DNA from: Candidatus Anammoxibacter sp.
Lineage (GTDB): Bacteria; Planctomycetota; Brocadiia; Brocadiales; Anammoxibacteraceae
DNA length: 50,210 nt
NCBI GenBank assembly: GCA_021777105.1
Contig: JAIQZQ010000044.1
Span: 1 to 50,210, forward strand
Reading direction: 5' to 3'
A program made the translations under genes and the position numbers. The notes under the pieces were generated by a model that did no database searches, was not told the origin of the DNA, and was given only the letters and a program-made list of their open reading frames with translations. Positions 1-7,973 of the stretch are shown piece by piece (within the stretch, counting starts at the first letter, position 1; every line of letters begins with the position of its first letter).

Positions 1-20
1 CCCAGGGTTTTTACCCTGGG
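1..20. repeat. REP-like hairpin, copy a
   Basis: A perfect 7-bp inverted repeat (CCCAGGG / CCCTGGG) around a short T/A loop. It is followed by a tract 'gtaaaaatcagagattttt' that recurs after copy b. The same hairpin is seen near 1139-1158 and in degenerate form near 4114-4136, always on this strand. The left end of this copy is cut by the window edge. Confidence 0.7.
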
Positions 21-126
21 ACTAAAGTTTCGGTAAAAATCAGAGATTTTTGTTTTTATAATCCGAGGTTAATGCTTTTTGCTTTTCTTTGTGCCCTTTG
101 TGTCTTCGTGGCATTAATTGCTTTTA

Positions 127-154
127 CTGAATACTGATAACCGATAACTGAATA
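127..154 (+). repeat. Short 7-bp tandem repeat upstream of the first gene
   Basis: Four heptads in a row: CTGAATA, CTGATAA, CCGATAA, CTGAATA. They end two bases before the ribosome binding site AAAGGAG of the next gene. They follow a stretch at about 85-115 with the 'tttgtgtcttcgtggc' type of simple text that recurs in intergenic DNA of many repeat-rich bacteria (from memory). Role unknown. Confidence 0.5.
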
Positions 155-167
155 GAAAGGAGTAACA

Positions 168-953
168 ATGAATACCATTCATAAACCCAGCTTTTTAGTT
201 GTTTTACAGAGTTTAATTCTTTCGCTGATTATAGCGTTAAACATCTCATATATCGGACAAAGCGACGCAGAAGCGGCCCTGCAAACAGAAAATCCACGCA
301 CCGCGCTGGTTATTGAAAATTCCACAAGCGAAGCGATAGAAGCCGCTGTTGTATTAGCCGCTCTTGGAGGAGCATGCGGCGCCGGCAATCCACCGGTAAC
401 CGCCAACCAACTTGAAACTCTTGGTTTTTGCTCCAATGTCATAAATTCAGCAAATCCCCCGTACGCCGGAAAGTGCAAGCTGACAATTGAAAGCGGGGCG
501 TTTGTCACATTTCCGGATATACCCAATACCTGCATTAGCGGAAATGTGACATTCGGCGATTATCCAGGTTGCCCTAATACGGCATACCCTACTGGATTCA
601 CCACAGCCGAGTTTACACTTAATACTGATGGAGGAGACGAAGTAATTGATATCAGCCTTGTGAATGGACACAATTATAAAGTATCTGTCTCCACGCACAG
701 CGGAGGAGCCTGGACTTATGGTCAAAACCCGGCTACGGTAATTAGCCAAATCATATCAAAACCTCTTGGAGAAAACATAGGCAACCCCGGCGTTTATCCC
801 GAGGGTTGCACGGATTGCATACAACTAATCGGCGGCATAGTATGCCCTAATTTCAGTCTTAACCCTGATTGTCAATCATCCCGAATATGCAATGTTTCCC
901 GCTCAGTCGCAAACAGAGGCGGAACAGTTACAGTGAGTTATATGGGGAAGTAG
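168..953 (+). CDS. Secreted cysteine-rich protein, possibly thaumatin-like
   Basis: 261 residues. The N-terminus has a long hydrophobic stretch (about residues 9-30) followed by a small-residue region ending near 'DAEAA', so it is a likely Sec signal peptide. The mature part has many cysteines spaced as in a disulfide-bonded extracellular protein. A central stretch (AEFTLN, then ISLVNGHNYKVSV) resembles the thaumatin-family core pattern 'AEFTL...YDVSLVDGFNLP'. This is a pattern match by eye, not a proven homology. The start ATG is supported by AAAGGAG seven bases upstream. No enzymatic motif is visible. It could equally be an adhesin or a surface protein of unknown fold. It stands alone between repeats. 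Confidence 0.6.
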   Translation: MNTIHKPSFLVVLQSLILSLIIALNISYIGQSDAEAALQTENPRTALVIENSTSEAIEAAVVLAALGGACGAGNPPVTANQLETLGFCSNVINSANPPYAGKCKLTIESGAFVTFPDIPNTCISGNVTFGDYPGCPNTAYPTGFTTAEFTLNTDGGDEVIDISLVNGHNYKVSVSTHSGGAWTYGQNPATVISQIISKPLGENIGNPGVYPEGCTDCIQLIGGIVCPNFSLNPDCQSSRICNVSRSVANRGGTVTVSYMGK

Positions 954-1010
954 CGCTTCGCTAAAGTGACTAAAGTGAGCTTAAGTTAAAAGTGAGCTAA
1001 TGTTTTAGTA

Positions 1011-1070
1011 AAATGAACACTGAGCTGCTTGTCTGCTCTAGTGTGAATTATCCTCGTAGGGGGAAAATCA
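1011..1070 (+). repeat. 60-bp dispersed repeat, copy 1
   Basis: This stretch begins 'aaatgaacactgagc' and contains an imperfect hairpin (CACTGAGC ... GCTCTAGTG), then 'gaattatc' and a G-run 'agggggaaaatca'. A close copy lies at 11388-11450 on the same strand. The gap 954-1300 holds this repeat, REP copy b and a hairpin; no gene is visible in it. Confidence 0.65.
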
Positions 1071-1113
1071 GAGATTTTTGATGGTTTTTCGGAAGCAAAC
1101 AAATACCATAATA

Positions 1114-1158
1114 GCCTGAAGGGCTTAAATTATACTAGCCCAGGGTTTTTACCCTGGG
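1114..1158 (+). repeat. REP-like element with two hairpins, copy b
   Basis: Two hairpins in tandem: GCCTGAAGGGC (1114-1124) and CCCAGGG-TTTTT-A-CCCTGGG (1139-1158), followed by 'aataaag'. The same order and spacing are seen at 4090-4136. The composition recalls REP elements mobilised by REP-associated tyrosine transposases, but no such transposase is in the window. Confidence 0.65.
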
Positions 1159-1242
1159 AATAAAGTTTTGGTAAAAATCAAAGATTTTTGAACATTATTC
1201 AAAAGTTTTTCGATTTTGTTTTAATTAGCGCCGGCGCTTCAG

Positions 1243-1269
1243 TTGGTTCAAGTCTCCGACTTGAACCAA
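1243..1269. repeat. Perfect hairpin repeat (TTGGTTCAAGTC family)
   Basis: A 12-bp perfect stem, TTGGTTCAAGTC and GACTTGAACCAA, with a 3-base loop. The same stem recurs at 30867-30895, and a related one (GGTTCAGACT) at 19073-19095. No T-run follows, so it is not an ordinary terminator. Confidence 0.7.
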
Positions 1270-1402
1270 ACTGACCTAAACTATGCTCCGCATAGAATAA
1301 ATAAAATTCCTCGCTTTTTGCAGTTTCTTTAATTATATATTCCCGGCCCTCGCCTTTGAGCCTATAATAACGCCAAACGCCGCAAATTCCCTGCCGACTC
1401 CC

Positions 1403-2278
1403 GTGCTGTTGCCTCCCCTTGATCCCGTCAACGCCCGCGCCTATGACGGAACTCAGGATGTGGTTTTAACGGTAGATGGCATAGACGGGCTTGAAATGGT
1501 TGTAAAAGCGGGCTCAATGACAAGGGCCGACGGCACAATACCGTCCCCTGCCGACCCGGCGACCATTGCGTTAAACAAAGTTCATTTTGACAAAGTCCCC
1601 ATGCCCATGCCCGACGGCGCCGCCCCGCCTTTTGCCTGGACTTTGCAGCCCGCGGGCGCTATATTTGATCCTCCGGTTAAGATCACTTACCCGAATATGT
1701 CCGGCCTGCCCGCTGGCTCAATAGCATATTTTCTTAGCTTTGATCACGACATCAACAGATTTGAGATAGTGGCCACCGGCCACGTAACCGATGACGGCTT
1801 CAACATATTAAGCGACCCGGGCGCCGGAATAGTCAAAGCCGGTTGGGGATGCAACTGCCTGCGGTACGCCTCGGTTGGCGATTGCGAGGGCGGCAAATGC
1901 GTATTTACCTGTAAAAGCCTCGGAGCTTTGCAAGGCGGCGTTGTAACGGTTAATAATGAAGTGGTTTGCGAAGGAGAAACAATAACGTTTACAGCCTCGG
2001 GCGTGGCCCATGTGGGAGGCGAACTTGAAAAAAATTGCCCGGATTCCGGGATAACAATTGAGCCTATTGTAGGAACCCCGATTTACGAATGGATAATTAC
2101 AAGTCCTGCTCTTAGCGCGCCGCTTACCGGAGCCGGCGCAACGGCGGAAGCTCCAAATGCTATGGCGGGCGTCTACACTTGCGTATTCACGGCAAAAGTT
2201 GACGATCCTCCGGGGGCCGAGGTCAGTTGCAAACCGTCAGCCCTGCCGGCTTGGAGCTGTAACAGCAACGGCTGTTAG
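1403..2278 (+). CDS. Secreted Ig-like domain protein, 5' part of a frameshifted gene
   Basis: The listed frame runs from a GTG at 1403 for 291 residues. The same frame is open back to 1301, just after a stop at 1298-1300. Those 34 upstream codons read like a signal peptide (hydrophobic, ending 'FPALAFEP') but contain no ATG, GTG or TTG, so the true start is lost or non-standard. The body resembles an extracellular beta-sandwich protein. A region rich in Gly/Pro is followed by a cysteine cluster near residue 150, then a stretch about 185-285 with an Ig/PKD-like pattern (EGETITFTASG ... YEWIITSP ... GVYTCVF). The frame ends at 2278, but coding character continues in the next frame. This suggests one gene of about 600 codons broken by a frameshift near 2240-2265. 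Function unknown. Confidence 0.5.
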   Translation: MLLPPLDPVNARAYDGTQDVVLTVDGIDGLEMVVKAGSMTRADGTIPSPADPATIALNKVHFDKVPMPMPDGAAPPFAWTLQPAGAIFDPPVKITYPNMSGLPAGSIAYFLSFDHDINRFEIVATGHVTDDGFNILSDPGAGIVKAGWGCNCLRYASVGDCEGGKCVFTCKSLGALQGGVVTVNNEVVCEGETITFTASGVAHVGGELEKNCPDSGITIEPIVGTPIYEWIITSPALSAPLTGAGATAEAPNAMAGVYTCVFTAKVDDPPGAEVSCKPSALPAWSCNSNGC

Positions 2279-3125
2279 GGTAGAATCCATAACCGTTATT
2301 GATGGGGCCACCCAAAATAATGTGATTGGGGCAGATAATTGGGCAGCGGTAAAAGGGGCGGGCGATGTCATTGTCGAAGTCACCCTTACTCCAAATACAG
2401 ATGATGCAGCCAAGGCGATAACTTGGGCAGGTGGAAACGAGGTAGTTGGAAAACCAAGACAACGGAAGGTGTCTAAGGGTACGTCAGCGCATACTGAAGT
2501 AACGGTTACTTGCGGTTCCACATCCGAAACTGTGCATTTGTGGATACTTTGGAGTTCTGTTCAAATAAGAACGACAAACTCCAAATCCACTGGAAATAAT
2601 ACGAACTTTAATGCTGGAACAGGTGGGGATAAGTTAGGAGTCTTAACCGACGAGGATGAGAACATTACTATTGCTGAAGTGGTTGGAAAAATGGAAGGAG
2701 TATTTACTTTAACACCAACGGGTGTATTCCAAGTTATTAAAAGTGGATGGGATATAAAGAGATGGATAATTTTTAGAGATTATAGCAATGGTAGCTTGTC
2801 AAACTCAGGCAACAGGTCGGATGATTCACATAATGCAGACGAAGACCTAATTCCTGATAACGATAATAATATCTACGTTATTGATGAACCTACATTAAGA
2901 ATTGGGTTCAACGTAAATCATACAAAAGAAACATATAATAATTTCACGGAATGGCTCGAATGGAATAATAACAAAGCTTCAGATGACAATATTTGGTATT
3001 TTCAATCAAGGGTTGACGATGACTTGGATATTGCAAACAAACCTAATAATGATGATACTGAGCTGAAAGAAATTGGATTGGGGAATATTGTTATACCAAA
3101 TAGCGCTCATTATTCTACAAGGTAG
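2157..3125 (+). pseudogene. 3' part of the frameshifted secreted protein
   Basis: This frame overlaps the end of the previous one by about 120 bases. Its first 30 or so residues (to about 2250) look like an out-of-frame shadow. From 'VTATAVRVESITVIDGA' onward it looks like native protein and fits as the continuation of the upstream Ig-like protein. The C-terminal half is rich in Asn, Asp and Thr, with an acidic 'DEDLIPDNDNN' stretch that could bind calcium, and aromatic-rich stretches typical of extracellular repeats. No start codon with a ribosome binding site lies near the natural beginning, so this half is probably not translated on its own. A sequencing error would also explain the break. 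Confidence 0.5.
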
Positions 3126-3160
3126 TAAAAAAAGCAGATTTATCAAGGAGGAAATAATTT

Positions 3161-3769
3161 ATGTGCAAAGTAAAGATTAGGTTAATTTTTTTCGTTCTTT
3201 TAGGTTTATTGTTTATAGATAAGTTAACAGAAGGAGTACAAATAGAAACCCAAAGTTTTATTCAGGATTTTCAAAATGCTAAAACTTTGGGAGAGCTTAA
3301 CAGGGCATCTAATATAATTATGCAAAATCGACAAAATTTGATAAGTAATCTCATAGGTATGCTTCGAAGCAATCCTGATAAAGAAAAAATGATACGAATA
3401 TGCTATCTTCTCGGTGAATATAGAGCTACTGAAGCGGTTACTGACCTTGTTGCTCATATAGATTTAGAAGTAGAAATAAAGGGTGAATTAAAGGAACCTC
3501 TTATGTGGGGTTTATATCCGGCCCAAGGAGCATTGATTAAAATTGGTTTTAGTGTAATACCACAAATGATCCAGATATTAGAGACAAACACAGATGATCA
3601 TATACAACGTCTTTCAGCAACGGTTATTTGGGAAATAATCGGAAGAGAGTTGCCAACTATGCCAGAGAGGAAAGAAATAGTGCGTATAGTTATAAATAAT
3701 GCAATAAAAAAACAATCTGATTCCTTAAAAAGGAAAAACTTAGAAAACGCTTTAAAACTTTTAAATTAA
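3161..3769 (+). CDS. Secreted HEAT-like repeat protein
   Basis: 202 residues with a clear N-terminal signal sequence (basic 'KVKIR', then a hydrophobic run to about residue 21). The rest is almost wholly helical, with repeating amphipathic helix pairs such as 'MIRICYLLGEYRATEAVTDLVAHI' and 'QRLSATVIWEIIGRELP'. This is the look of HEAT or PBS-lyase-like repeats used for protein binding. The start is well supported by AAGGAGG nine bases upstream. It follows the frameshifted secreted protein by 35 bases on the same strand and may be transcribed with it. Partner unknown. Confidence 0.6.
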   Translation: MCKVKIRLIFFVLLGLLFIDKLTEGVQIETQSFIQDFQNAKTLGELNRASNIIMQNRQNLISNLIGMLRSNPDKEKMIRICYLLGEYRATEAVTDLVAHIDLEVEIKGELKEPLMWGLYPAQGALIKIGFSVIPQMIQILETNTDDHIQRLSATVIWEIIGRELPTMPERKEIVRIVINNAIKKQSDSLKRKNLENALKLLN

Positions 3770-4157
3770 AAACTACATTTGTGAATAAACCTGTAATACT
3801 ACTACAATATTTAAACTCTAAAACTATCGTAATGAATTGAAAGGGTTAGGTCTTGAAATGATTAATTTTTATGTTTCTAGAGTTGTTTATTGTAGTTAGC
3901 GTCAATAATAGAACTATATGGAAAGCAAATAATATATTACAAAATGTAAGAAATTAATTTCTATATTTATTAATGAAGCGGTTATAAGAAACTATTAGAA
4001 CCTGAGCCGGAGAGCAAAGCGCAAGATAGGGCAAAAGTGTGGTAAAAATCCGAGAATTTTAGCGGCCTTTTCAGAAACAATCAATAATAGCCTGAAGGGC
4101 CTAAAATGCAAATAGCCCAGAGTCGTTAACCCTGGGAATAAAGATTTGCATAACAAA
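3770..4157. other. Intergenic region with a degenerate REP element, copy c
   Basis: No gene is visible here. From about 4036 it holds a tract related to the one following REP copies a and b (gtaaaaatccgaga), then GCCTGAAGGGC at 4090-4100 and a mismatched hairpin (AGCCCAGAG ... CCCTGGG) at 4114-4136 followed by 'aataaag'. This is the same two-hairpin unit as 1114-1158 in decayed form. The first 250 bases are AT-rich and show nothing clear. Confidence 0.55.
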
Positions 4158-4583
4158 TTAGTTGCGGAATATATTGTGGCATTTGACGCAGGTTTTTTCC
4201 ATGCGTTTATAAGCAAGTTTGGCTTCTTCGATGTCTTTCCTTTTACTGGCGGCTATTAATTCTTCGGCATAGTCGTGCAGATTTCCGCTTAAAATGCCAA
4301 AATCATCAAATTCAGGTGGCACATCTACATCGCCGCGCTTTTCCAATCCAGCGCAACCATCATGTATTTTCTGGGCAAGAAATTCCATCTTCGTCCAATT
4401 TTTTTTATCAAAAGCAATATGGAGGTTTTCAGTGTCCATCTGCAGCATTCTCATAATATGGTCTACAGCTTTTTGATCTTCATATGATAATTTCTTTTTT
4501 GCCGTTGCCTGACCGCTACAGATCGCAAAGGAAGAAACGGCTAAAACAAGAATAGCAAGGAATTTAAATTTATTAATTTTCAT
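4158..4583 (-). CDS. Periplasmic cytochrome c'-like protein with C-terminal haem motif
   Basis: 141 residues. A signal peptide covers about residues 1-28 (KFKFLAILVLAVSSFAICSG). The mature protein is helical and carries a single CxxCH haem-binding motif (CVKCH) at residues 132-136, six residues from the end. A C-terminal CxxCH in a four-helix protein of this length is the arrangement of cytochrome c'. It should bind one covalent haem c in the periplasm; an electron-transfer or gas-sensing role is inference. A weak ribosome binding site (TGGAGT) precedes the ATG. No cytochrome maturation genes are nearby. Confidence 0.75.
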   Translation of the reverse strand: MKINKFKFLAILVLAVSSFAICSGQATAKKKLSYEDQKAVDHIMRMLQMDTENLHIAFDKKNWTKMEFLAQKIHDGCAGLEKRGDVDVPPEFDDFGILSGNLHDYAEELIAASKRKDIEEAKLAYKRMEKTCVKCHNIFRN

Positions 4584-4740
4584 AACAATTTACTCCATTC
4601 ATAAAAAATTAATGAAAAATTTAAATCAGCAAAAATTGTAAATCGTAAAAACTGAAAATTTTGACAAGACAAATAGACCTGCGCGTGTGTTTTAAGCCGT
4701 AACACAAGCCATTTGCCTGCAATGGCAGGATACAAAAAAA

Positions 4741-4824
4741 TGCGGAAGGGGGGACTCGAACCCCCACGCCCGTGAAGGCACAAGCTCCTTAAGCTTGCGC
4801 GTCTGCCAATTCCACCACTCCCGC
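4741..4824 (-). tRNA. tRNA-Leu, anticodon AAG
   Basis: Folded by hand on the minus strand. The acceptor stem is GCGGGAG / CTTCCGC with discriminator A. The D arm follows the tRNA-Leu pattern. The anticodon stem is CAAGC / GCTTG with loop TTAAGGA, so positions 34-36 read AAG. The variable arm is 15 bases (class II), and the T arm is GGGGG-TTCGAGT-CCCCC. CCA is not encoded. The leucine identity is firm. A at position 34 is unusual for a bacterial Leu tRNA, which is normally GAG. Confidence 0.93.
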
Positions 4825-5072
4825 GTTTGAGTTATTAAAAATTCGATAAAAGGAATATATCAAAAAGAATAATATTTTGCAAAGGAGAAAATTGGCAGAC
4901 GCCATATTTAATCAAAATAATCATGGTAAATGCGTGTTTTTCGTCGCCAACACTGCCTATGCAGTTTTAATGGAACCTGTCAATCCACAAATAGTTACGA
5001 TGTGGAAAGTATTGAATCTCCGCTATATTATGCAAAATTATAAAAAGCGCTTAACATTGCCTATATTTTGTG

Positions 5073-5100
5073 TTGACAAATAAAAAAAACGGTGTAATAT
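5073..5100 (+). promoter_or_regulatory. Sigma-70-type promoter for the metalloprotease operon
   Basis: TTGACA (5073-5078), 16-base spacer, TAATAT (5095-5100). It would give a leader of about 130 bases before the gene at 5241. The gap 4825-5240 otherwise holds a small open frame (4877-5083) with no support, and nothing else clear. Confidence 0.6.
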
Positions 5101-5240
5101 TGTAGGTAGACTCTTAGAAATATATCAAAAATTTGATTATATTTATTTTGTTTAACTGTTGATTTGAAATTAGCGTAACCAATTGCTATCACAATCCTTA
5201 TATGTGTTTATTTCTTTTAAGATTATAAACAGGCGTTAAA

Positions 5241-5873
5241 ATGATAATTTCAGGTTTGCCATCTTCAAATACGTTTGAGCCTATCAATAAAAAAATGCAG
5301 ATAGGCAATTTAAACGATCCGATAATCACGAATGAGAAAGAGGAGACTACTGATCTTTCCAGGGTTGAAGAAAAGGAAGTTAAGGATTTAAAGAGACGCG
5401 ACACAGAGGTTAGGGCGCATGAGTTGGCGCACAAGACCGCAGCGGGTCGGTTTGCGGCGGGCGGAGCAGTTTTTGAGCTGGAACGGGGCCCTGATGGAAG
5501 GTTTTATGCTGTTGGCGGTCATGTAAACCTTGATGTAAGTGAAGAACAGACTCCCGAGGCTACAATAGATAAGATGGAAATAATCAAGCGCGCGGCTTTG
5601 GCGCCGATTGAGCCTTCACAGCAGGATAGGTCGGTTGCCGCCAGAGCGATTGCCAAGGAAGCGGAGGCTAGAAGAGAGATGCGGCTGGAGAATGCGGAAG
5701 AGGCTGCTGAAGGCGAAGATGGCAAAAGTTTAGCATCCGGTAGCAGGATCGGAAATGCGGATTCGCAGGGAGGGCTAACGTTTGGATTCGGCGCAGGCAG
5801 AAATGATGCCGGGGGGAGTTTTGGGTCGGTATTTAATGAGGCTCAAGGTAGCTTGGTTGACATTTTTGCATGA
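5241..5873 (+). CDS. SprA-like putative zinc metalloprotease
   Basis: 210 residues. Residues 53-140 match the SprA / 'putative metalloprotease CJM1_0395' family from memory: 'EVRAHELAHKTAAG', with the zinc motif HELAH at 60-64, then 'GPDGRFYAVGGHVNLDVS', 'PEATIDKM' and 'RAALAPIEPSQQDRSVAARA'. There is no signal peptide, so it is probably cytoplasmic. The C-terminal 60 residues are Gly/Ala-rich and end in 'LVDIFA'. The two small proteins directly downstream end in nearly the same hexapeptide (RLDVFA, LVDVFA). A good promoter lies 140 bases upstream, but no clear ribosome binding site precedes the ATG. The substrate is unknown in the family. Confidence 0.8.
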   Translation: MIISGLPSSNTFEPINKKMQIGNLNDPIITNEKEETTDLSRVEEKEVKDLKRRDTEVRAHELAHKTAAGRFAAGGAVFELERGPDGRFYAVGGHVNLDVSEEQTPEATIDKMEIIKRAALAPIEPSQQDRSVAARAIAKEAEARREMRLENAEEAAEGEDGKSLASGSRIGNADSQGGLTFGFGAGRNDAGGSFGSVFNEAQGSLVDIFA

Positions 5874-5996
5874 GCGTTTAAAAAGCTTTGAATTTACAAT
5901 ATTTGTTTGGTAAAATGATTGTATAGGTTTAATTTGTTTGCTATTGTTAAGTTTTGCAAATATCTGCGTCTTAAATCTTTTAGCGAGGTATAAATC

Positions 5997-6248
5997 ATGG
6001 ATATCGGAGCGATAAGCAGCAATACTTTAATACAGCAAATTAGCGGGATACAAACCGGGAGACAAATTCACCATGCAAACCCAACGGAAGACGCAAATCT
6101 AAATGCGACTTTGGCAAGTTCTCAAAAAATAGACGCAAAGTCGGTTAGATCTGTTGAGCAAGGTTCCGAAGGAAGCAAAGGCGAAGGCGTTAAAGACGAA
6201 AAACAATTAGAAGAACGAATTGATCAACGTTTAGATGTTTTTGCATAG
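5997..6248 (+). CDS. Small protein with DIGAI start and DVFA end, member 1
   Basis: 83 residues, unrecognised. It begins 'MDIGAISSNTLIQQ' and ends 'DQRLDVFA'. The middle is polar, low in aromatic residues and rich in Ser, Lys, Glu and Gln, so it is probably disordered. It follows the metalloprotease by 123 bases on the same strand, and its neighbour at 6285 has the same ends. The N-terminus distantly recalls small motility-associated proteins that begin 'MDIAALS' (YjfB type), but that is a faint likeness. A role as a partner or substrate of the metalloprotease is inference. Confidence 0.65.
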   Translation: MDIGAISSNTLIQQISGIQTGRQIHHANPTEDANLNATLASSQKIDAKSVRSVEQGSEGSKGEGVKDEKQLEERIDQRLDVFA

Positions 6249-6284
6249 TTATTTTTTTTATTTTTCTAAAAAGGAGGGTTTAAA

Positions 6285-6554
6285 ATGGCGGATATAGGGG
6301 CAATTACTTCCACAGGTTTAGCGCAACCTCAAAGTGTTAGCGGTGTTCAACAAAATAGACAAACGCTGCAAACCGAACAACAACAGGCGCAGCAAACAGA
6401 AGAAATTGAAGCTGCGGCAGCTACTCAAACAGAGGAAGTTGGACAAGGAACAAACACCGATTCAGCTAATGCGGAACCGGCAGGCGGCGCAAATGAATCT
6501 GAGAATGAAGCTAATACAGGCGGCGTAGGCTCTTTAGTTGATGTTTTTGCATAA
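6285..6554 (+). CDS. Small protein with DIGAI start and DVFA end, member 2
   Basis: 89 residues, unrecognised. It begins 'MADIGAITSTGL' and ends 'GSLVDVFA', matching the ends of member 1 and the C-terminus of the metalloprotease. The middle is Gln, Glu, Ala and Asn rich (QTEQQQAQQTEEIEAAAATQ) and looks disordered. A strong ribosome binding site (AAGGAGG) lies ten bases before the ATG, and the gap to member 1 is only 36 bases, so the two are likely cotranscribed. The conserved ends with a divergent middle suggest selection on the termini only. Confidence 0.7.
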   Translation: MADIGAITSTGLAQPQSVSGVQQNRQTLQTEQQQAQQTEEIEAAAATQTEEVGQGTNTDSANAEPAGGANESENEANTGGVGSLVDVFA

Positions 6555-6578
6555 TACGCTTTACGCGTCAAGAGCCGG

Positions 6579-6600
6579 ATACGATCAAGGAAGATCGTAT
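6579..6600. terminator. Hairpin after the metalloprotease / DVFA genes
   Basis: An 8-bp stem, ATACGATC and GATCGTAT, with a 6-base loop, 24 bases after the last stop codon. It is followed by 'ttattggg' rather than a T-run, so termination is possible but not clear. A second weak stem (ACCGGTT / AACGGTT) follows at about 6625. Confidence 0.35.
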
Positions 6601-6719
6601 TTATTGGGATAGAGGTTTTTTACCGGTTAAAAACGGTTCTTAATATTTCACTCCATACAAAACCGCGTATTCAAAAACCACTTTTTTAAAATTACGTTTC
6701 AGTCTTAGAGCGGCAAAAC

Positions 6720-7973
6720 TTACTTTTTTATAATATCCATTCCTTTTAGAATATTAATCGCGTTTTCCAGCTGTTTATCCACAAATACTTTAGAGTTATT
6801 TTCTCCTGTATCGTTGCTTTCCACGTCTTGAAAATTTTCAGAATTAACTAAAGCTAAATTTTCATGCAATTCTTTAATTTCCTGCATGGTAAGGTCTACT
6901 AATATATCAGGCTCAATCCCTTTCTCGTGTATTGACGCGCCGGATGGTGTGTAATACCTTGCTGTTGTAAGTTTCAGGGCTGATCTGCCGTCTTCAACAG
7001 GCAGCAAGCTTTGAACCGAGCCTTTTCCAAACGTTGTGGTGCCTAAAAGAATGCCCCGCTTATTGTCTTTAATCGCGCCCGCCACAATTTCAGATGCGCT
7101 TGCGCTTCCATTGTTGACAATAATTACTATAGACTGTTTTACCAACGATCCTTTTTTTGTAGCTTTATACACAATATTTTGAGACTCGTCTTTACCCTTT
7201 GTGGACACAATTGTGCCTTTTTCAAGAAATTGATCGGCTACATCGATTGCTACTTTAAGCAGTCCGCCGGGATTAAATCTAAGGTCTAGAATTAAAGATT
7301 CCATTGACAAATCTTTCAATTTTTTTATAGCTTTGATGAGGTCTTTAGCTGTATTGTCCTGGAAATTAGTGATTGCGAGATATCCGATCTTCGCCTCTTC
7401 ATCCACCAACCTTGCTCCGCGAATGCTGTTTACACGGACTTTGTCGCGTTTAATTGTTATATCTTCAGTTTCGGCTTCATTTTTGTGGATTACGGTTAGG
7501 GTGATTTCCGTGCCTGGTTTGCCTCGCAATTCTTTAATTACATTTCGTAGATCCATGCTGTCCGTCATTTTGCCGTCAATTTGCACAATAATATCTCCGG
7601 CTAATATTCCCGCGCGCATGGCCGGCGAATCCACTATCGGCGTAATTACCATCAACATGCCGTTTCGTATAACCACTTCAATTCCAAGGCCTTCAAATTC
7701 GCCTTCGGTTTCTATCTTCAAGTCTTCCAGATCTTCAGCGTCAAAAAACTGACTATAGGAATCAAGTCCTGAAAGCATTCCTTTGTACGCGTTGTGAAAC
7801 AGGTCGCTGAGATCTACGTCGTCTACGTACTTATCGAGTATTATTTTGACTACTTTTACGAATTTTTCATATTCATCATAATGATTTTCCGACTTTGTTT
7901 CTTCGGAATATGACGTATGAGAATTTAACGCAATTATAATAGAGAAAAAGCAGATTAAGATGAGTTTACGCAT
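6720..7973 (-). CDS. ctpA: S41 family C-terminal processing protease (CtpA type)
   Basis: 417 residues. A signal peptide covers about residues 1-23, so it acts in the periplasm. The order is the helical N-terminal S41 region with 'DSYSQFF', a PDZ domain (about 90-165, with 'GLGIEV', 'SPAMRAGILAGDIIVQIDG'), and the protease core ('LILDLRFNPGG'). The catalytic serine is S292 in 'NNGSASASEI' and the general-base lysine is K317 in 'TTFGKGSV'. The 25-residue spacing matches the known Ser-Lys dyad of E. coli Tsp. Proteases of this group trim C-termini of periplasmic or envelope proteins. No ribosome binding site is visible. It converges on the DVFA small-protein genes, which share no obvious periplasmic signal, so a link is not supported. 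Confidence 0.9.
   Translation of the reverse strand: MRKLILICFFSIIIALNSHTSYSEETKSENHYDEYEKFVKVVKIILDKYVDDVDLSDLFHNAYKGMLSGLDSYSQFFDAEDLEDLKIETEGEFEGLGIEVVIRNGMLMVITPIVDSPAMRAGILAGDIIVQIDGKMTDSMDLRNVIKELRGKPGTEITLTVIHKNEAETEDITIKRDKVRVNSIRGARLVDEEAKIGYLAITNFQDNTAKDLIKAIKKLKDLSMESLILDLRFNPGGLLKVAIDVADQFLEKGTIVSTKGKDESQNIVYKATKKGSLVKQSIVIIVNNGSASASEIVAGAIKDNKRGILLGTTTFGKGSVQSLLPVEDGRSALKLTTARYYTPSGASIHEKGIEPDILVDLTMQEIKELHENLALVNSENFQDVESNDTGENNSKVFVDKQLENAINILKGMDIIKK

Noticed and set aside
4877..5083. 68-residue open frame on the plus strand
   Set aside because: No ribosome binding site of its own fits, the composition is not protein-like, and the promoter TTGACA at 5073 lies inside its 3' end.
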